Made by a program: the position numbers and the translations under genes
From: Paenibacillus sp. AN1007
GTDB taxonomy: Bacteria; Bacillota; Bacilli; Paenibacillales; Paenibacillaceae
Assembly (NCBI RefSeq): GCF_040702995.1
Contig: NZ_CP159992.1
Span: 5,857,001-5,921,000 of the forward strand
Length of the DNA stretch: 64,000 bases
Reading direction: 5' to 3'
Part shown: positions 52,615 through 61,395 of the stretch, one piece after another
Layout of the letters: each line of letters opens with the position of its first letter
Position numbering within the stretch: the stretch's first letter is position 1
Notes under the pieces: model-generated
What the model saw: the letters and a program-made list of their open reading frames with translations, nothing else
Database searches by the model: none
What the model was told of the DNA's origin: nothing

Positions 52615-53337
52615 TTAATGCTTCTGATACCACAATATTCGGCGATACATCGAGGAATCTTTCAAGCGGCGAAAAGGGCGCAGGTTAGGGCGGTAATTAC
52701 CCTCAATGATCCAGATTCGGCCTTTCTTATCCACACCCATGTCAAAGCCTACTTGTCTTAGATCAGGATAGTGTGCTGCTAAACTCTTGGCCGCCAGCAG
52801 TGCAGTCCGGTTGACTTGCAGGAGCAGCTTTCGCCCCCCTATACGGGCAGACTGCAGTGCCTTGAGCGCAGGAATGATTCGGCTGGTCACATTGGTCACT
52901 AAGTAACCGCGTGATGCAACCTTGGCGTAGGAGCCGGTTACGATCCATGGAGAGGAATTGTTTTTTTTACGCTGCACCATAATTCGAAGATCGAACGGTC
53001 TATGCTGCATGCAGGCTAAATGAAGACGCTGCTGCACAACATAATCGCGATTCCTGTAAGTCTGATCAAGCCAATCCTGTAATTCATCTGTATTTTGCAT
53101 CGTTATGGTGTTGTTCTCGTTTTGGACACGGTAGGTGTCCAGTTCCAGACGCTGTATGAATATAATGTCTCTGCCGTAACGTCCGTCACAGGGTTTAAGC
53201 ACAACGCCTGAATATTGAAGAAGCATTCGAGATAACGTTTCTTTCTCAAGCAGCTGTGTTTCAGGCAGTCGTCCGGCGAGTAAAGGTACACTGCTGAGGA
53301 CGCGATACTGCAGCCATTTGTCCCGTTGTAATCCCAT
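52615..53337 (-). CDS. YheC/YheD-family endospore coat-associated protein (ATP-grasp fold)
   Basis: A 240-residue ATP-grasp protein: VVLKPCDGRYGRDIIFI (nucleotide-binding strand), RPFDLRIMVQRK and GFDMGVDKKGRIWIIEGNYRPNLRPF (metal and ATP residues). This is the YheC/YheD group associated with spore coats in Bacillus; the ligated substrate is unknown. It is shorter than YheC/D (about 360-450 residues), lacking an N-terminal domain, as is common for single-domain paralogues in Paenibacillus. The start has only a weak ribosome site (AAAGG); a strong GGAGG lies about 45 nt further upstream. Confidence 0.82.
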   Translation of the reverse strand: MGLQRDKWLQYRVLSSVPLLAGRLPETQLLEKETLSRMLLQYSGVVLKPCDGRYGRDIIFIQRLELDTYRVQNENNTITMQNTDELQDWLDQTYRNRDYVVQQRLHLACMQHRPFDLRIMVQRKKNNSSPWIVTGSYAKVASRGYLVTNVTSRIIPALKALQSARIGGRKLLLQVNRTALLAAKSLAAHYPDLRQVGFDMGVDKKGRIWIIEGNYRPNLRPFRRLKDSSMYRRILWYQKH

Positions 53338-53579
53338 TACATCACAGCCTTTGATTTGGTAGGGGGTTACGTCACCTCCTATTCTAAATCAAACCCGTCT
53401 CCGACATAAGCCGCCATTCGTCTAAAAACAACAACAACAATTCGGTTAAGTGGTATGAATATTCACGGACTTTTTTGCCGTGAACTCTATATTAAATTTT
53501 TGAGTCTATAAAATAGTTAAAGGTGTACGTGATGTTATTGCTATGTTTTGTAAGCTGTGCTACGCTTTATAACGCAAGA

Positions 53580-53597
53580 TAGTGAATTATTTCACAA
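53580..53597 (+). promoter_or_regulatory. Rex- or CRP/FNR-like operator upstream of the OFA transporter gene
   Basis: TAGTGAATTATTTCACAA is a near-perfect palindrome of the type TTGTGA-N6-TCACAA with two mismatches. It lies about 27 nt before the GTG start. Confidence 0.4.
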
Positions 53598-53623
53598 TAC
53601 AATCGTGAGGGAGAAAGATCTCA

Positions 53624-54892
53624 GTGGAACTGACAAAAAAGAGATGGATTATTCTGATTGCAAGCTGTTTTATCAATCTATGTATTGGCTCCATCTATGC
53701 GTGGAGTGTATTTTCTGCCCCAATGGCAGCTTATTTAAGCGGCCTTGCAGGGCGTACATTAACACCAGGGGATTTGGCTATTGTTTTCACAATCTGCAAT
53801 TCGGTAGGACCGATTACCATGATATCGGGCGGATGGATTAACGACAAGTTTGGGCCGAAAAACGTTATTCTGATTGGCGGATTATTATTTGGGGGCGGCA
53901 TGATTTTATCCGGATTTGCATCTTCGGTAGGTTTTCTGGTATTTGCCTACGGGATCGTACTTGGCTTGGGAACAGGTATGATCTACGGATGTACTATCAG
54001 CAACTCCATCAAATTTTTTCCGGATAAACGTGGATTGGTTGGGGGTGTAACCACGGCTGCTTATGGTTTAAGTTCTGTAATCATTCCTCCGATCGCCAAT
54101 GTTATTATTAGCGGCTCGGGTATAACTTCTGCATTCATTATCATCGGGATTACTTTTCTTATTATTATCTGTGGGGCTTCGTTCTTCATTGAAAAATGTC
54201 CGGCTGACTTCGTTCCGTCTGGATGGGCACCGAAGAAAGCCGAGTTCAGTCGTGCTGCGACAGAGGATAAAAACTGGAAAGGCATGCTTGCAAGCCCGAT
54301 TTTCTATGTTATGATACTGCTGCTCATTAGTGGAGCTTTTGCCGGACTTATGTGCGTATCCCAAGCCTCACCGATCGCGCAGAAAATGGTTGGTTTATCT
54401 GCTGCGGCTGCGACTACTGTTGTGTCTGTCCTGGCATTATTTAACACAGGCGGACGCATTCTGGCAGGATATGTATCAGACAAAATTGGCCGAATCAATA
54501 CACTTGCCATCACGTCTCTGTTATCCGTGGCCGGGCTGATTCTGCTTTATTTATCAGGAGAGAGCAGTGCAGTCACATTTTATATGGGAATTTCCATGAT
54601 TGGTCTAAGCTTTGGTGCCTTAATGGGGGTATTCCCCGGCTTTACGGCAGATCAGTTCGGGGCCAAAAACAACAGTGTCAATTATGGGATTATGTTCATC
54701 GGATTTGCGCTGGCGGGTTATTTCGGACCTTCCATCATGAGAAATGTGTACAGCCTAGACGGCAGTTATCAGAGAGCTTTTGTTATTGCAGCGATTTGTG
54801 GTCTGACTGGCTTCATTCTTACCTTCGTCTACAAATGGGCCGTTAAGTATCAGAGTAGAAGTTCTAATAACAACACAAAAGTGACAGTGTAA
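53624..54892 (+). CDS. OFA-family (oxalate/formate antiporter-like) MFS transporter
   Basis: A 422-residue, 12-helix major facilitator. The N-terminal KRWIILIASCFINLCIGSIY and AWSVF, GGWINDKFGPK (loop 2-3 motif) and GRILAGYVSDKIGR (second-half counterpart) fit the OFA family. It probably moves small carboxylates such as formate, oxalate or lactate. A possible redox-type operator just upstream would fit a fermentation product (inference). GTG start after GAGGGAG with about 12-nt spacing. Confidence 0.87.
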   Translation: MELTKKRWIILIASCFINLCIGSIYAWSVFSAPMAAYLSGLAGRTLTPGDLAIVFTICNSVGPITMISGGWINDKFGPKNVILIGGLLFGGGMILSGFASSVGFLVFAYGIVLGLGTGMIYGCTISNSIKFFPDKRGLVGGVTTAAYGLSSVIIPPIANVIISGSGITSAFIIIGITFLIIICGASFFIEKCPADFVPSGWAPKKAEFSRAATEDKNWKGMLASPIFYVMILLLISGAFAGLMCVSQASPIAQKMVGLSAAAATTVVSVLALFNTGGRILAGYVSDKIGRINTLAITSLLSVAGLILLYLSGESSAVTFYMGISMIGLSFGALMGVFPGFTADQFGAKNNSVNYGIMFIGFALAGYFGPSIMRNVYSLDGSYQRAFVIAAICGLTGFILTFVYKWAVKYQSRSSNNNTKVTV

Positions 54893-54966
54893 AAAAGACT
54901 TTTCTGATTCGATCATAGAATGTTTGAATCAGCTGACATATAGATCATAGGATACAAAATGAACCG

Positions 54967-54996
54967 AACCACCTGTGAATACACGGGTGGTTTTCA
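54967..54996 (+). terminator. Terminator after the OFA transporter gene
   Basis: AACCACCTGTG pairs with CACGGGTGGTT with one mismatch, then TTTTC. Confidence 0.7.
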
Positions 54997-55032
54997 TGTT
55001 TCGTCAAAAAGAGCGTTCTTGTCTTAAATGGG

Positions 55033-55048
55033 TAGTCTTTTAAGACTA
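55033..55048. promoter_or_regulatory. Palindrome upstream of the polysaccharide operon
   Basis: TAGTCTT-TT-AAGACTA is a perfect 7-bp inverted repeat about 165 nt before the first gene. A regulator is not identified. The remaining 54997-55210 region shows nothing else. Confidence 0.35.
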
Positions 55049-55210
55049 TAAAGCGCTGCATGATATACACACCTTTTTTACCAGTAGATTACAAAAATAC
55101 TCGTTTACGGCCCTCGTTTTCGGTGGTATACTCTCCTATATTCAAGGAAGATATTAGCGCAAATATGCAGCAAGCATTGTAAAAATTTGTCGAATTGGGG
55201 CTCGTTTCGA

Positions 55211-56305
55211 ATGATTATAGCTAGAGAAAAGGAAGAGACGATCATCCTTATTCCTTCCCTGGAACCAGATGATAGACTTTTATCCTATGTACGTCAGCTG
55301 CAGGATTATGGTTTTACCAAATTAGTTGTTGTAGATGATGGTTCTGGTGAAGCCTACCAGTCCATCTTCGAAGAATTAGAAGACAATGGGTGTGCGCTGC
55401 TGAGGCATACGGAGAATCAGGGGAAAGGTGAAGCACTGAAGACCGGATTTCGTTACATAGTACAGCACTACGGGCGGGCTCATTATGTTGTTACTGCGGA
55501 TTCAGATGGCCAGCATGCAGCGGAGGACGTGTACCGAATTGCACAGGAAGCTAAGCGTCATCCCGATGATCTGCTGCTTGGTGTGCGGGATTTCAGTGAG
55601 GGCGGCATTCCCCCCAAGTCTTTGCTTGGGAACCGAATGACTTCGTTTATTTTTGCCCTGTTATACGGTAAGAAACTATCGGATACCCAGACAGGGCTTC
55701 GCGCCTTCAGCACAGGGTTATTGCCGTTTATGCTGAATGTGCGCGGCAAACGGTTTGAATATGAGCTGCAGATGCTGATCTCCTGTATTCAGTCCGGGAT
55801 CACCATCCAGACGGTGCCCATTCAGGTAATCTACGAAAACGGTAATGCTGGTACGCATTTCAAAGCCATTCAGGATAGTGCTCGGGTGATGGGGGTACTG
55901 TTTGCGAATTTCTTCCGTTTCATCTCGTCGTCGCTGGCCAGCTCCGTGGTCGATCTGGGCATTGCCTGGTTTCTGATCGACTTTCTGCGTCCGATCATGG
56001 GGGAACAGCATTATTTAAGAATTCTGCTCGCCACCGTTATCGCGCGTGTGATATCTATTGTTGTGAATTACGTGCTCAATAAGTATTTTGTATTCCGGAA
56101 GGAAGACAGCCGGGGGAGTCTTTGGCGTTATTTGACGCTGTGCGGCTTGATTATTCTGCTGTCGAGCACCGGTGTTTATTTATCGCATACCCTATTCCTT
56201 GTGGATGAGAAGGCGGCGAAGTTTGTATGTGACGCGATCTTGTTTCTGCTCAGCTTCCAACTGCAGCGGAGATGGGTATTTGCGGCAAGGAGGCAGCAGC
56301 AGTAG
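55211..56305 (+). CDS. GT2 glycosyltransferase fused to GtrA-like membrane domain
   Basis: A two-domain membrane protein: N-terminal family 2 glycosyltransferase (IILIPSLEPDDRLLSYV, VVVDDGSG, HTENQGKGEALKTGF, DSDGQH, DTQTGLRAF), like dolichyl/polyprenyl-phosphate sugar synthases, then a C-terminal GtrA domain (about 235-360; four helices; NYVLNKYFVFRK). It probably makes a lipid-linked sugar and flips it or assists its transfer. ATG 55211 is chosen; an in-frame TTG at 55187 is possible and neither has a strong site. The stop TAG overlaps the next GTG by one base. Confidence 0.85.
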   Translation: MIIAREKEETIILIPSLEPDDRLLSYVRQLQDYGFTKLVVVDDGSGEAYQSIFEELEDNGCALLRHTENQGKGEALKTGFRYIVQHYGRAHYVVTADSDGQHAAEDVYRIAQEAKRHPDDLLLGVRDFSEGGIPPKSLLGNRMTSFIFALLYGKKLSDTQTGLRAFSTGLLPFMLNVRGKRFEYELQMLISCIQSGITIQTVPIQVIYENGNAGTHFKAIQDSARVMGVLFANFFRFISSSLASSVVDLGIAWFLIDFLRPIMGEQHYLRILLATVIARVISIVVNYVLNKYFVFRKEDSRGSLWRYLTLCGLIILLSSTGVYLSHTLFLVDEKAAKFVCDAILFLLSFQLQRRWVFAARRQQQ

Positions 56306-58596
56306 TGCAGAACGAGAAAAGACAAAATGTATTTTTCATCATTACGATGATCCTCATGACGATCTATTTGATCTGGCGTGCGTTCTTTACGCTTCCATGG
56401 GGAGAAGGTGTGCTGAATGTCATATTTGGCATGCTGCTCATTGCAGCCGAGACCATCACGGTAGGAACAACCTTCGAGTTATTTTTCCAAAAGATGCAGA
56501 AGAAGCGGGCTCAGCTCGATTTTCCGGTGATTCCGGACGAATATTACCCGCATGTTGATGTATTTATAGCAACCCATAATGAACCTGTTGACCTCTTATA
56601 TAAAACTGTGAATGCCTGTACGTTTATGGATTACCCGGACAAGTCGAAGGTACACATCTACCTGTGTGATGACGGTGCAAGACCAGCAGTGGAGGAACTG
56701 GCGAATCAGTTCGGTGTAGGCTATCTGGGGTTCCCCGGCAACAAGGATGCCAAATCAGGCAACCTGAACAATGCGCTGAGCAAGACATCTTCTCCCCTGA
56801 TTGCAACCTTTGATGCAGATATGATTCCGCAGCATACGTTTCTGATGAAAACAGTCCCTTATTTTATGCTCTCCACATTTATTGAAGAAAATGGAGAATG
56901 GCGCCTACGGCGTGAAGATGAGATCGACCCCACCTTTAAGCTGGGGCTGGTTCAGACACCGCAGAGTTTCTACAACCCGGATCTGTTCCAGTTTAATCTC
57001 TATGCGGAGCAGGGCATCCCGAATGAACAGGATTTCTTCTCCCGTGAAGTGAATATTCTGCGCAATGCATCTAATGCGGTTGCATATACGGGCAGTAATA
57101 CGGTAATTTCCCGGCAGGGAATGATGGATATCGGGGGCTTCCCGCTGAATACCATCACGGAGGATTTCGAGACAAGCATCCGGCTGCAGCAGGAAGGTTA
57201 CATCACGTATGCCACGCAGGAGGTGCAGGCTGCGGGCCAGACGACTACCACGATTCCGAGTATGATCAAACAGCGGATTCGCTGGGCGAGGGGCATTATT
57301 CAGAGTCTGCAAAATACACGCGCACCCTTCTCCCGAAAGCTTCCTTTCTGGACCAGAGTGACCTATGTGAGCAGTTTTTTGTATTGGTGGTCTTTTTTTA
57401 ATCGACTGATCTTTATCCTTTCTCCAATTCTATTTGCTTTGTTTGATTTTCAGATTGTAAATACAACCTTCTGGCAGATTCTGATCTTCTGGCTGCCGTC
57501 GTATTTCTTCTATAGTCTGTCGATGCGTTATCTGTCCAGCAACATACGAAATCAGCGATGGAGTCAGGTCATTGATACGATCTTTATGCCTTATCTAATC
57601 TGGCCTGTCATTCTGGAAACGGTCGGTATCCGGGAGCGAAAGTTCAAGGTAACGAATAAAAGTCGTTCAACCGGACGCCAGTGGATGGCCTCACTGAAAT
57701 ATGCGCTTCCGCATATCTTTTTGCTGCTGCTGTCCATCGCCGCAATCATCCGGTATGTTAATGGCAAGTACGGCATGGCTCTGTTTTTCAGCAGCATTAT
57801 TATCTTCTGGCTCGTTCACAATATGATAGCCTTGTTCTACGCCTTGTTCTTCATGATCGGGCGCCGTGCATACCGGGAGAATGAGCGGATTCGGGCACAG
57901 GAGGAGCTCACGATTCGTTATCCAGACAGCCCACTGCGTTATGAGGCGCAAACTGTCGACCTGTCAGAGAACGGCATCGCATTCTATGTACCGTACCCGA
58001 TCTACCTACCAGAGCAGAAGACAATCTCTTTGATGGTCCAATCGAGTCGATATGAAGCGAATCTGGATGCTGTTATCGTGTATGTCAAAGCAGATGGGGA
58101 AGGCTGGCGCTATTCGGCTACGGTCCAACCGATCAGTGAGGCGGATAATCGCCAATACATGCAGCTCATCTATGACCGGAAGCATTCGCTGCCAGAGCAG
58201 ATGAATCTATGGGATACTGCGTATGATGACATGCTGCGCAATGTGAAAAAACGGATTGTTCAGCCTAGACCCGATCAGCGGAAGATGCCGAGACTTTCCC
58301 TCCATCTTCCCGTAACGTTCACGAACCATGCGAGCTGTACGCTGTTGAGCTTCAATTATCGTTTCTTCTCTGCGACCGGGCTGCAGGGCAAAATAGCCGA
58401 GGGGTCAGAGGTTATCTTTTATACGGTCAGTAATATCGAAGTGGTCTTGAGACATACCGGTAAAACAACGGCGAACAAACGTGAAGTGCTTCTCTCCGTG
58501 GAGAACATCGATGAGATTCTGGGGCGTGGTTTGATTGATCAACTGCTGAGTGATTTGATCCGTCCGCAGGCTGAGCGGTTCACCAAAGAGGGTTAG
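56305..58596 (+). CDS. BcsA-like processive GT2 glycosyltransferase with PilZ domain
   Basis: A 763-residue membrane synthase: two N-terminal helices; GT2 core with VFIATHNEPVDLLYKT, CDDGARPA, FDADMIPQHTF, TEDFETS and QRIRWARG (Q(Q/R)xRW); several transmembrane helices; then a PilZ domain with the Arg-rich start FMIGRRAYRENERIR and DLSENGIAFYV (DxSxxG). This is the cellulose/hyaluronan synthase layout with c-di-GMP control. The product is not known; no BcsB, BcsZ or BcsC gene is present. GTG 56305 overlaps the previous stop (TAGTG), with AAGGAGG 11 nt upstream; ATG 56272 is an alternative. Confidence 0.85.
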   Translation: MQNEKRQNVFFIITMILMTIYLIWRAFFTLPWGEGVLNVIFGMLLIAAETITVGTTFELFFQKMQKKRAQLDFPVIPDEYYPHVDVFIATHNEPVDLLYKTVNACTFMDYPDKSKVHIYLCDDGARPAVEELANQFGVGYLGFPGNKDAKSGNLNNALSKTSSPLIATFDADMIPQHTFLMKTVPYFMLSTFIEENGEWRLRREDEIDPTFKLGLVQTPQSFYNPDLFQFNLYAEQGIPNEQDFFSREVNILRNASNAVAYTGSNTVISRQGMMDIGGFPLNTITEDFETSIRLQQEGYITYATQEVQAAGQTTTTIPSMIKQRIRWARGIIQSLQNTRAPFSRKLPFWTRVTYVSSFLYWWSFFNRLIFILSPILFALFDFQIVNTTFWQILIFWLPSYFFYSLSMRYLSSNIRNQRWSQVIDTIFMPYLIWPVILETVGIRERKFKVTNKSRSTGRQWMASLKYALPHIFLLLLSIAAIIRYVNGKYGMALFFSSIIIFWLVHNMIALFYALFFMIGRRAYRENERIRAQEELTIRYPDSPLRYEAQTVDLSENGIAFYVPYPIYLPEQKTISLMVQSSRYEANLDAVIVYVKADGEGWRYSATVQPISEADNRQYMQLIYDRKHSLPEQMNLWDTAYDDMLRNVKKRIVQPRPDQRKMPRLSLHLPVTFTNHASCTLLSFNYRFFSATGLQGKIAEGSEVIFYTVSNIEVVLRHTGKTTANKREVLLSVENIDEILGRGLIDQLLSDLIRPQAERFTKEG

Positions 58597-58607
58597 GAGA
58601 GATAGAA

Positions 58608-60467
58608 ATGCTGTTCTTGCTTCAACTTGTGATGGGTATATTACTAATAATATCAATGATCGGTTATATGCAGTTTGTTCGTAAAGTCATGTCCATCCGG
58701 TGGGAGTTCATCCCGATATTTGTGTTCTCGTCTATTGCCTGTATCATCTATTTTGCCGGATTAGCGGGGCAGCTCTTCACGGGAAGTATTATTGTGCTGG
58801 TCGCAGGATTGCTGATGTTTAGAGGCAATGTGGTGCAGGCCTTGTATCAGAGCAAACGAAGGGCATGGTCATTTTCGTTTTCGTTATTCCAATTAAGCTT
58901 TTTGGGCGGGGTCTTCATATTTCTGCTGATTCTGTTCCATACCGAGCTGACACACTACGATAATTTCTCACACTGGGCAATTGTCGTGAAGGATATGCTG
59001 AGCACCAATGCGTTTCCGACGCCGGATTCCGATTTGATTGAGTTTAAAAATTATCCACTCGGCACCTCGTCGTTTATCTATTACATCTGCCGGTTTATGG
59101 GACATGCTGAGCCAATCATGCTCTTAGCGCAGGGCCTCTTGATTTTCTCCTGTTTCTACGCCATGTTCGGTATTGTGTCGGAGAAAAAACGGTTCCTGCT
59201 GTATGCTTTTCTCGGGTTTGGTTTGTCCACCTTGTCCTTCTTCAACCTGACAATTCGTATTACCAATCTGCTGGTGGATTTCCTGCTTCCGATCTATGCC
59301 CTAGCCATAGTGGCAGCCATATATCAATACCGTCATGATCTTAAGCGGGCCTGCATCATTATTCTTCCGCTGGCAGGCCTGCTGACCATTATCAAAAGCA
59401 CAGGTATTATTTTTGCTGCTGTTGGCCTCATCTTTCTCGTATACATCTGGCTTAAGCATAAGCAGCGCGCTAACTGGAGAATAGGACTTGCTGTGATCGG
59501 AACGATAGTAGGAGCGCTGCTGCCCTATTTTAGCTGGAGCTGGCGTATGGCAACCGTATTCCACGGTGTAAACAACAAATTTGAGGGAGCCGCTGCTGCG
59601 CTGAAGTCAGGGAAAACAGCTGAGCAGAAGTGGGAGATCCTGGTGCTCTTCCTGAAATCCAGTATAGATATTACATCCAGACCTGTACTGGGGATTGTTA
59701 TTTTCCATCTTGCTGCAATCGCTGCTTCCATTACGGTCTATGTGGTGCTCAAGAAGAAGTGGAATCTGTGGAAAGCACTGATTGCGCTCGATGTTGTGGT
59801 TGTGCTGTACTATGCTGGAATACTGGCCTTGTATCTATTCTCCATGCCGGTGGATGAGGCCGTCCGACTGGCCGGGTTTGAGCGTTATGCATCTAGTATC
59901 GTTGTGCTGTTTGCCGGGGGACTGGTACTCTGTGCTGCTGTTGATATAGAGCGTACGTTTCATTACCGCATAGGTGAGGTGCCTGATTATCAGTCATTCA
60001 AGACGGTACAGTCCAAAAGGCATTATCAGCAGGGGATTATCGCCTGTATGGCGCTCGCGGCCACAACGCTCCTGTCGGAGTATAACGGCATGATATCCAT
60101 CACCCAAAGCTATGATAAAACGCTGCCTTATGAAGTTCATGCAGTGACAGGTGATCGGTGGTATACCGGCGGCAGGGAGAATATGAATCGTTATCTGTTT
60201 TATGGCTCTGATCGGGATCAGCAGGTTACGAGTTATTACATGCAGTATGTCGGCAGATATTTTCTATACGCACCGAATGTGGATGGCATCGTGCTGTTCT
60301 ATGAAGATAATATGGATAATCTATTAAGTAACTACGATTACCTTGTCGTGGTCGAGACTGATCTGAATGCCAAATGGCTGTTGAAAAAACACTACGGTAT
60401 TGATATGCAGAAGGGCATTTACAAAATCACCCGCACCGGGAACCAGATTGTGCTGACTTTGACATAG
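58608..60467 (+). CDS. Polytopic membrane protein, probable GT-C-like
   Basis: A 619-residue protein with about 11-13 hydrophobic helices and an extracellular soluble C-terminal part (about 480-619). An early loop LTHYDNFSHWAIVVKDML with an acidic residue fits the first catalytic loop of GT-C glycosyltransferases, which use lipid-linked sugars outside the membrane. With the GT2-GtrA protein as donor maker and the PilZ synthase, it would decorate an exported glycan (inference). It is 11 nt after the synthase; the ribosome site is GGAGAG. Confidence 0.65.
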   Translation: MLFLLQLVMGILLIISMIGYMQFVRKVMSIRWEFIPIFVFSSIACIIYFAGLAGQLFTGSIIVLVAGLLMFRGNVVQALYQSKRRAWSFSFSLFQLSFLGGVFIFLLILFHTELTHYDNFSHWAIVVKDMLSTNAFPTPDSDLIEFKNYPLGTSSFIYYICRFMGHAEPIMLLAQGLLIFSCFYAMFGIVSEKKRFLLYAFLGFGLSTLSFFNLTIRITNLLVDFLLPIYALAIVAAIYQYRHDLKRACIIILPLAGLLTIIKSTGIIFAAVGLIFLVYIWLKHKQRANWRIGLAVIGTIVGALLPYFSWSWRMATVFHGVNNKFEGAAAALKSGKTAEQKWEILVLFLKSSIDITSRPVLGIVIFHLAAIAASITVYVVLKKKWNLWKALIALDVVVVLYYAGILALYLFSMPVDEAVRLAGFERYASSIVVLFAGGLVLCAAVDIERTFHYRIGEVPDYQSFKTVQSKRHYQQGIIACMALAATTLLSEYNGMISITQSYDKTLPYEVHAVTGDRWYTGGRENMNRYLFYGSDRDQQVTSYYMQYVGRYFLYAPNVDGIVLFYEDNMDNLLSNYDYLVVVETDLNAKWLLKKHYGIDMQKGIYKITRTGNQIVLTLT

Positions 60468-60514
60468 TCCTTAATCGACAAAAACATGTTTCTATGATAG
60501 GCTGAAAGCATCCC

Positions 60515-60547
60515 AAGGGCATTCTACTTTTTCAAGTAGAGTGCCTT
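60515..60547 (+). terminator. Hairpin after the polysaccharide operon
   Basis: AAGGGCATTCTACTT pairs with AAGTAGAGTGCCTT with minor mismatches. There is no T run on the plus strand, so termination is uncertain. Confidence 0.4.
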
Positions 60548-60618
60548 GCTGTATATTATGGGTGTTTACATTTAATGTATTTATTATGATTGCGATGCAA
60601 TGTGGAGGTGGTGATGCT

Positions 60619-60708
60619 ATGTTTCTCTCTTTAGCCCCCTTAGGGGAATGTTGGATGATCGAAAGAGTACAAAAAATCATTGAATATAGAGGAGCGAACA
60701 TAGCATGA
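60619..60708 (+). CDS. 29-codon leader ORF overlapping ctc
   Basis: ATG 60619 lies at good distance from a strong GGAGGTGGTG site and opens 29 codons beginning MFLSLAPLGECWMIERVQKI. The stop TGA overlaps the ctc start in ATGA. A CCCC-TTA-GGGG inverted repeat lies inside. The arrangement fits a translated leader coupled to ctc translation. The peptide is not recognised. It is too short to judge by composition alone; the ribosome site and 4-nt overlap are the evidence. Confidence 0.5.
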   Translation: MFLSLAPLGECWMIERVQKIIEYRGANIA

Positions 60709-61250
60709 CTACTTATATACAAGCGGAGAGCCGCATCAAATTAAAGCCTTCCAGACTTCGGAATTTGCGTCAATCTGGCCGCCTGCCCGGAATTGTTTTT
60801 GGCAAGAACACAGAGAATGAGATGATTCATATACCCGCGATTCAATTCGAAAAGTGGCTCAAACAAGGCACTTCCGGTTTTATCGAACTGCAGTTTGAAG
60901 AGAAGCCTTCGCTTACCGTGCTGTTTGAGGACCTGCAGCGTGATCCGGTTACACGGGATTTGATTCACGTCGATTTTCAGCAGGTACAGAGTGGAGAAGT
61001 GCTGCGCACCAAAATTCCTGTCAAGTTCAACGGAACACCAGCGGATGCGAAGTATGGTGGTGTTGTGCAGATCCAGCTAGCTGCTATTGAAGTGGAGGCG
61101 CTGCCTCGCCATCTGCCAACCGTGGTCGAGTTCGATATCAGTGCAATGAAGATTGGAGAAACGCTGCATGTGAAGGACGCAGTGTTCGCTCCTGAGGTAA
61201 CGGTAATCTCGGAGGGCAACGAGTCACTTCTTTCGGTTATTAAACCTTAA
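60705..61250 (+). CDS. ctc: 50S ribosomal protein L25/general stress protein Ctc
   Basis: A 181-residue bL25 with both parts: the 5S rRNA-binding N-terminal domain (KPSRLRNLRQSGRLPGIVFG, about 10-90) and the C-terminal Ctc domain (EVLRTKIPVKFNG, ALPRHLPTVVEFDIS). It binds 5S rRNA on the large subunit; in Bacillus the long form is stress-induced. GAGGAG lies about 10 nt upstream. The start codon overlaps the stop of a 29-codon leader ORF, so translation is probably coupled. A terminator follows at 61274. Confidence 0.93.
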   Translation: MTTYIQAESRIKLKPSRLRNLRQSGRLPGIVFGKNTENEMIHIPAIQFEKWLKQGTSGFIELQFEEKPSLTVLFEDLQRDPVTRDLIHVDFQQVQSGEVLRTKIPVKFNGTPADAKYGGVVQIQLAAIEVEALPRHLPTVVEFDISAMKIGETLHVKDAVFAPEVTVISEGNESLLSVIKP

Positions 61251-61273
61251 GAGTAGCGAAGTATAATTAAGTC

Positions 61274-61312
61274 AAGCTGCATGGGCTAATCGCCTATGCA
61301 GCTTGTTTTTTT
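61274..61312 (+). terminator. Terminator after ctc
   Basis: AAGCTGCATGGGC pairs with GCCTATGCAGCTT with one mismatch, then seven T. Confidence 0.85.
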
Positions 61313-61395
61313 GGAGTGTGAATCGCAAATAAAATATTTCTCATCCATGGAAGGTAATATGGGAAATAAGATACAATACTATAAGGAGGAAGTTT

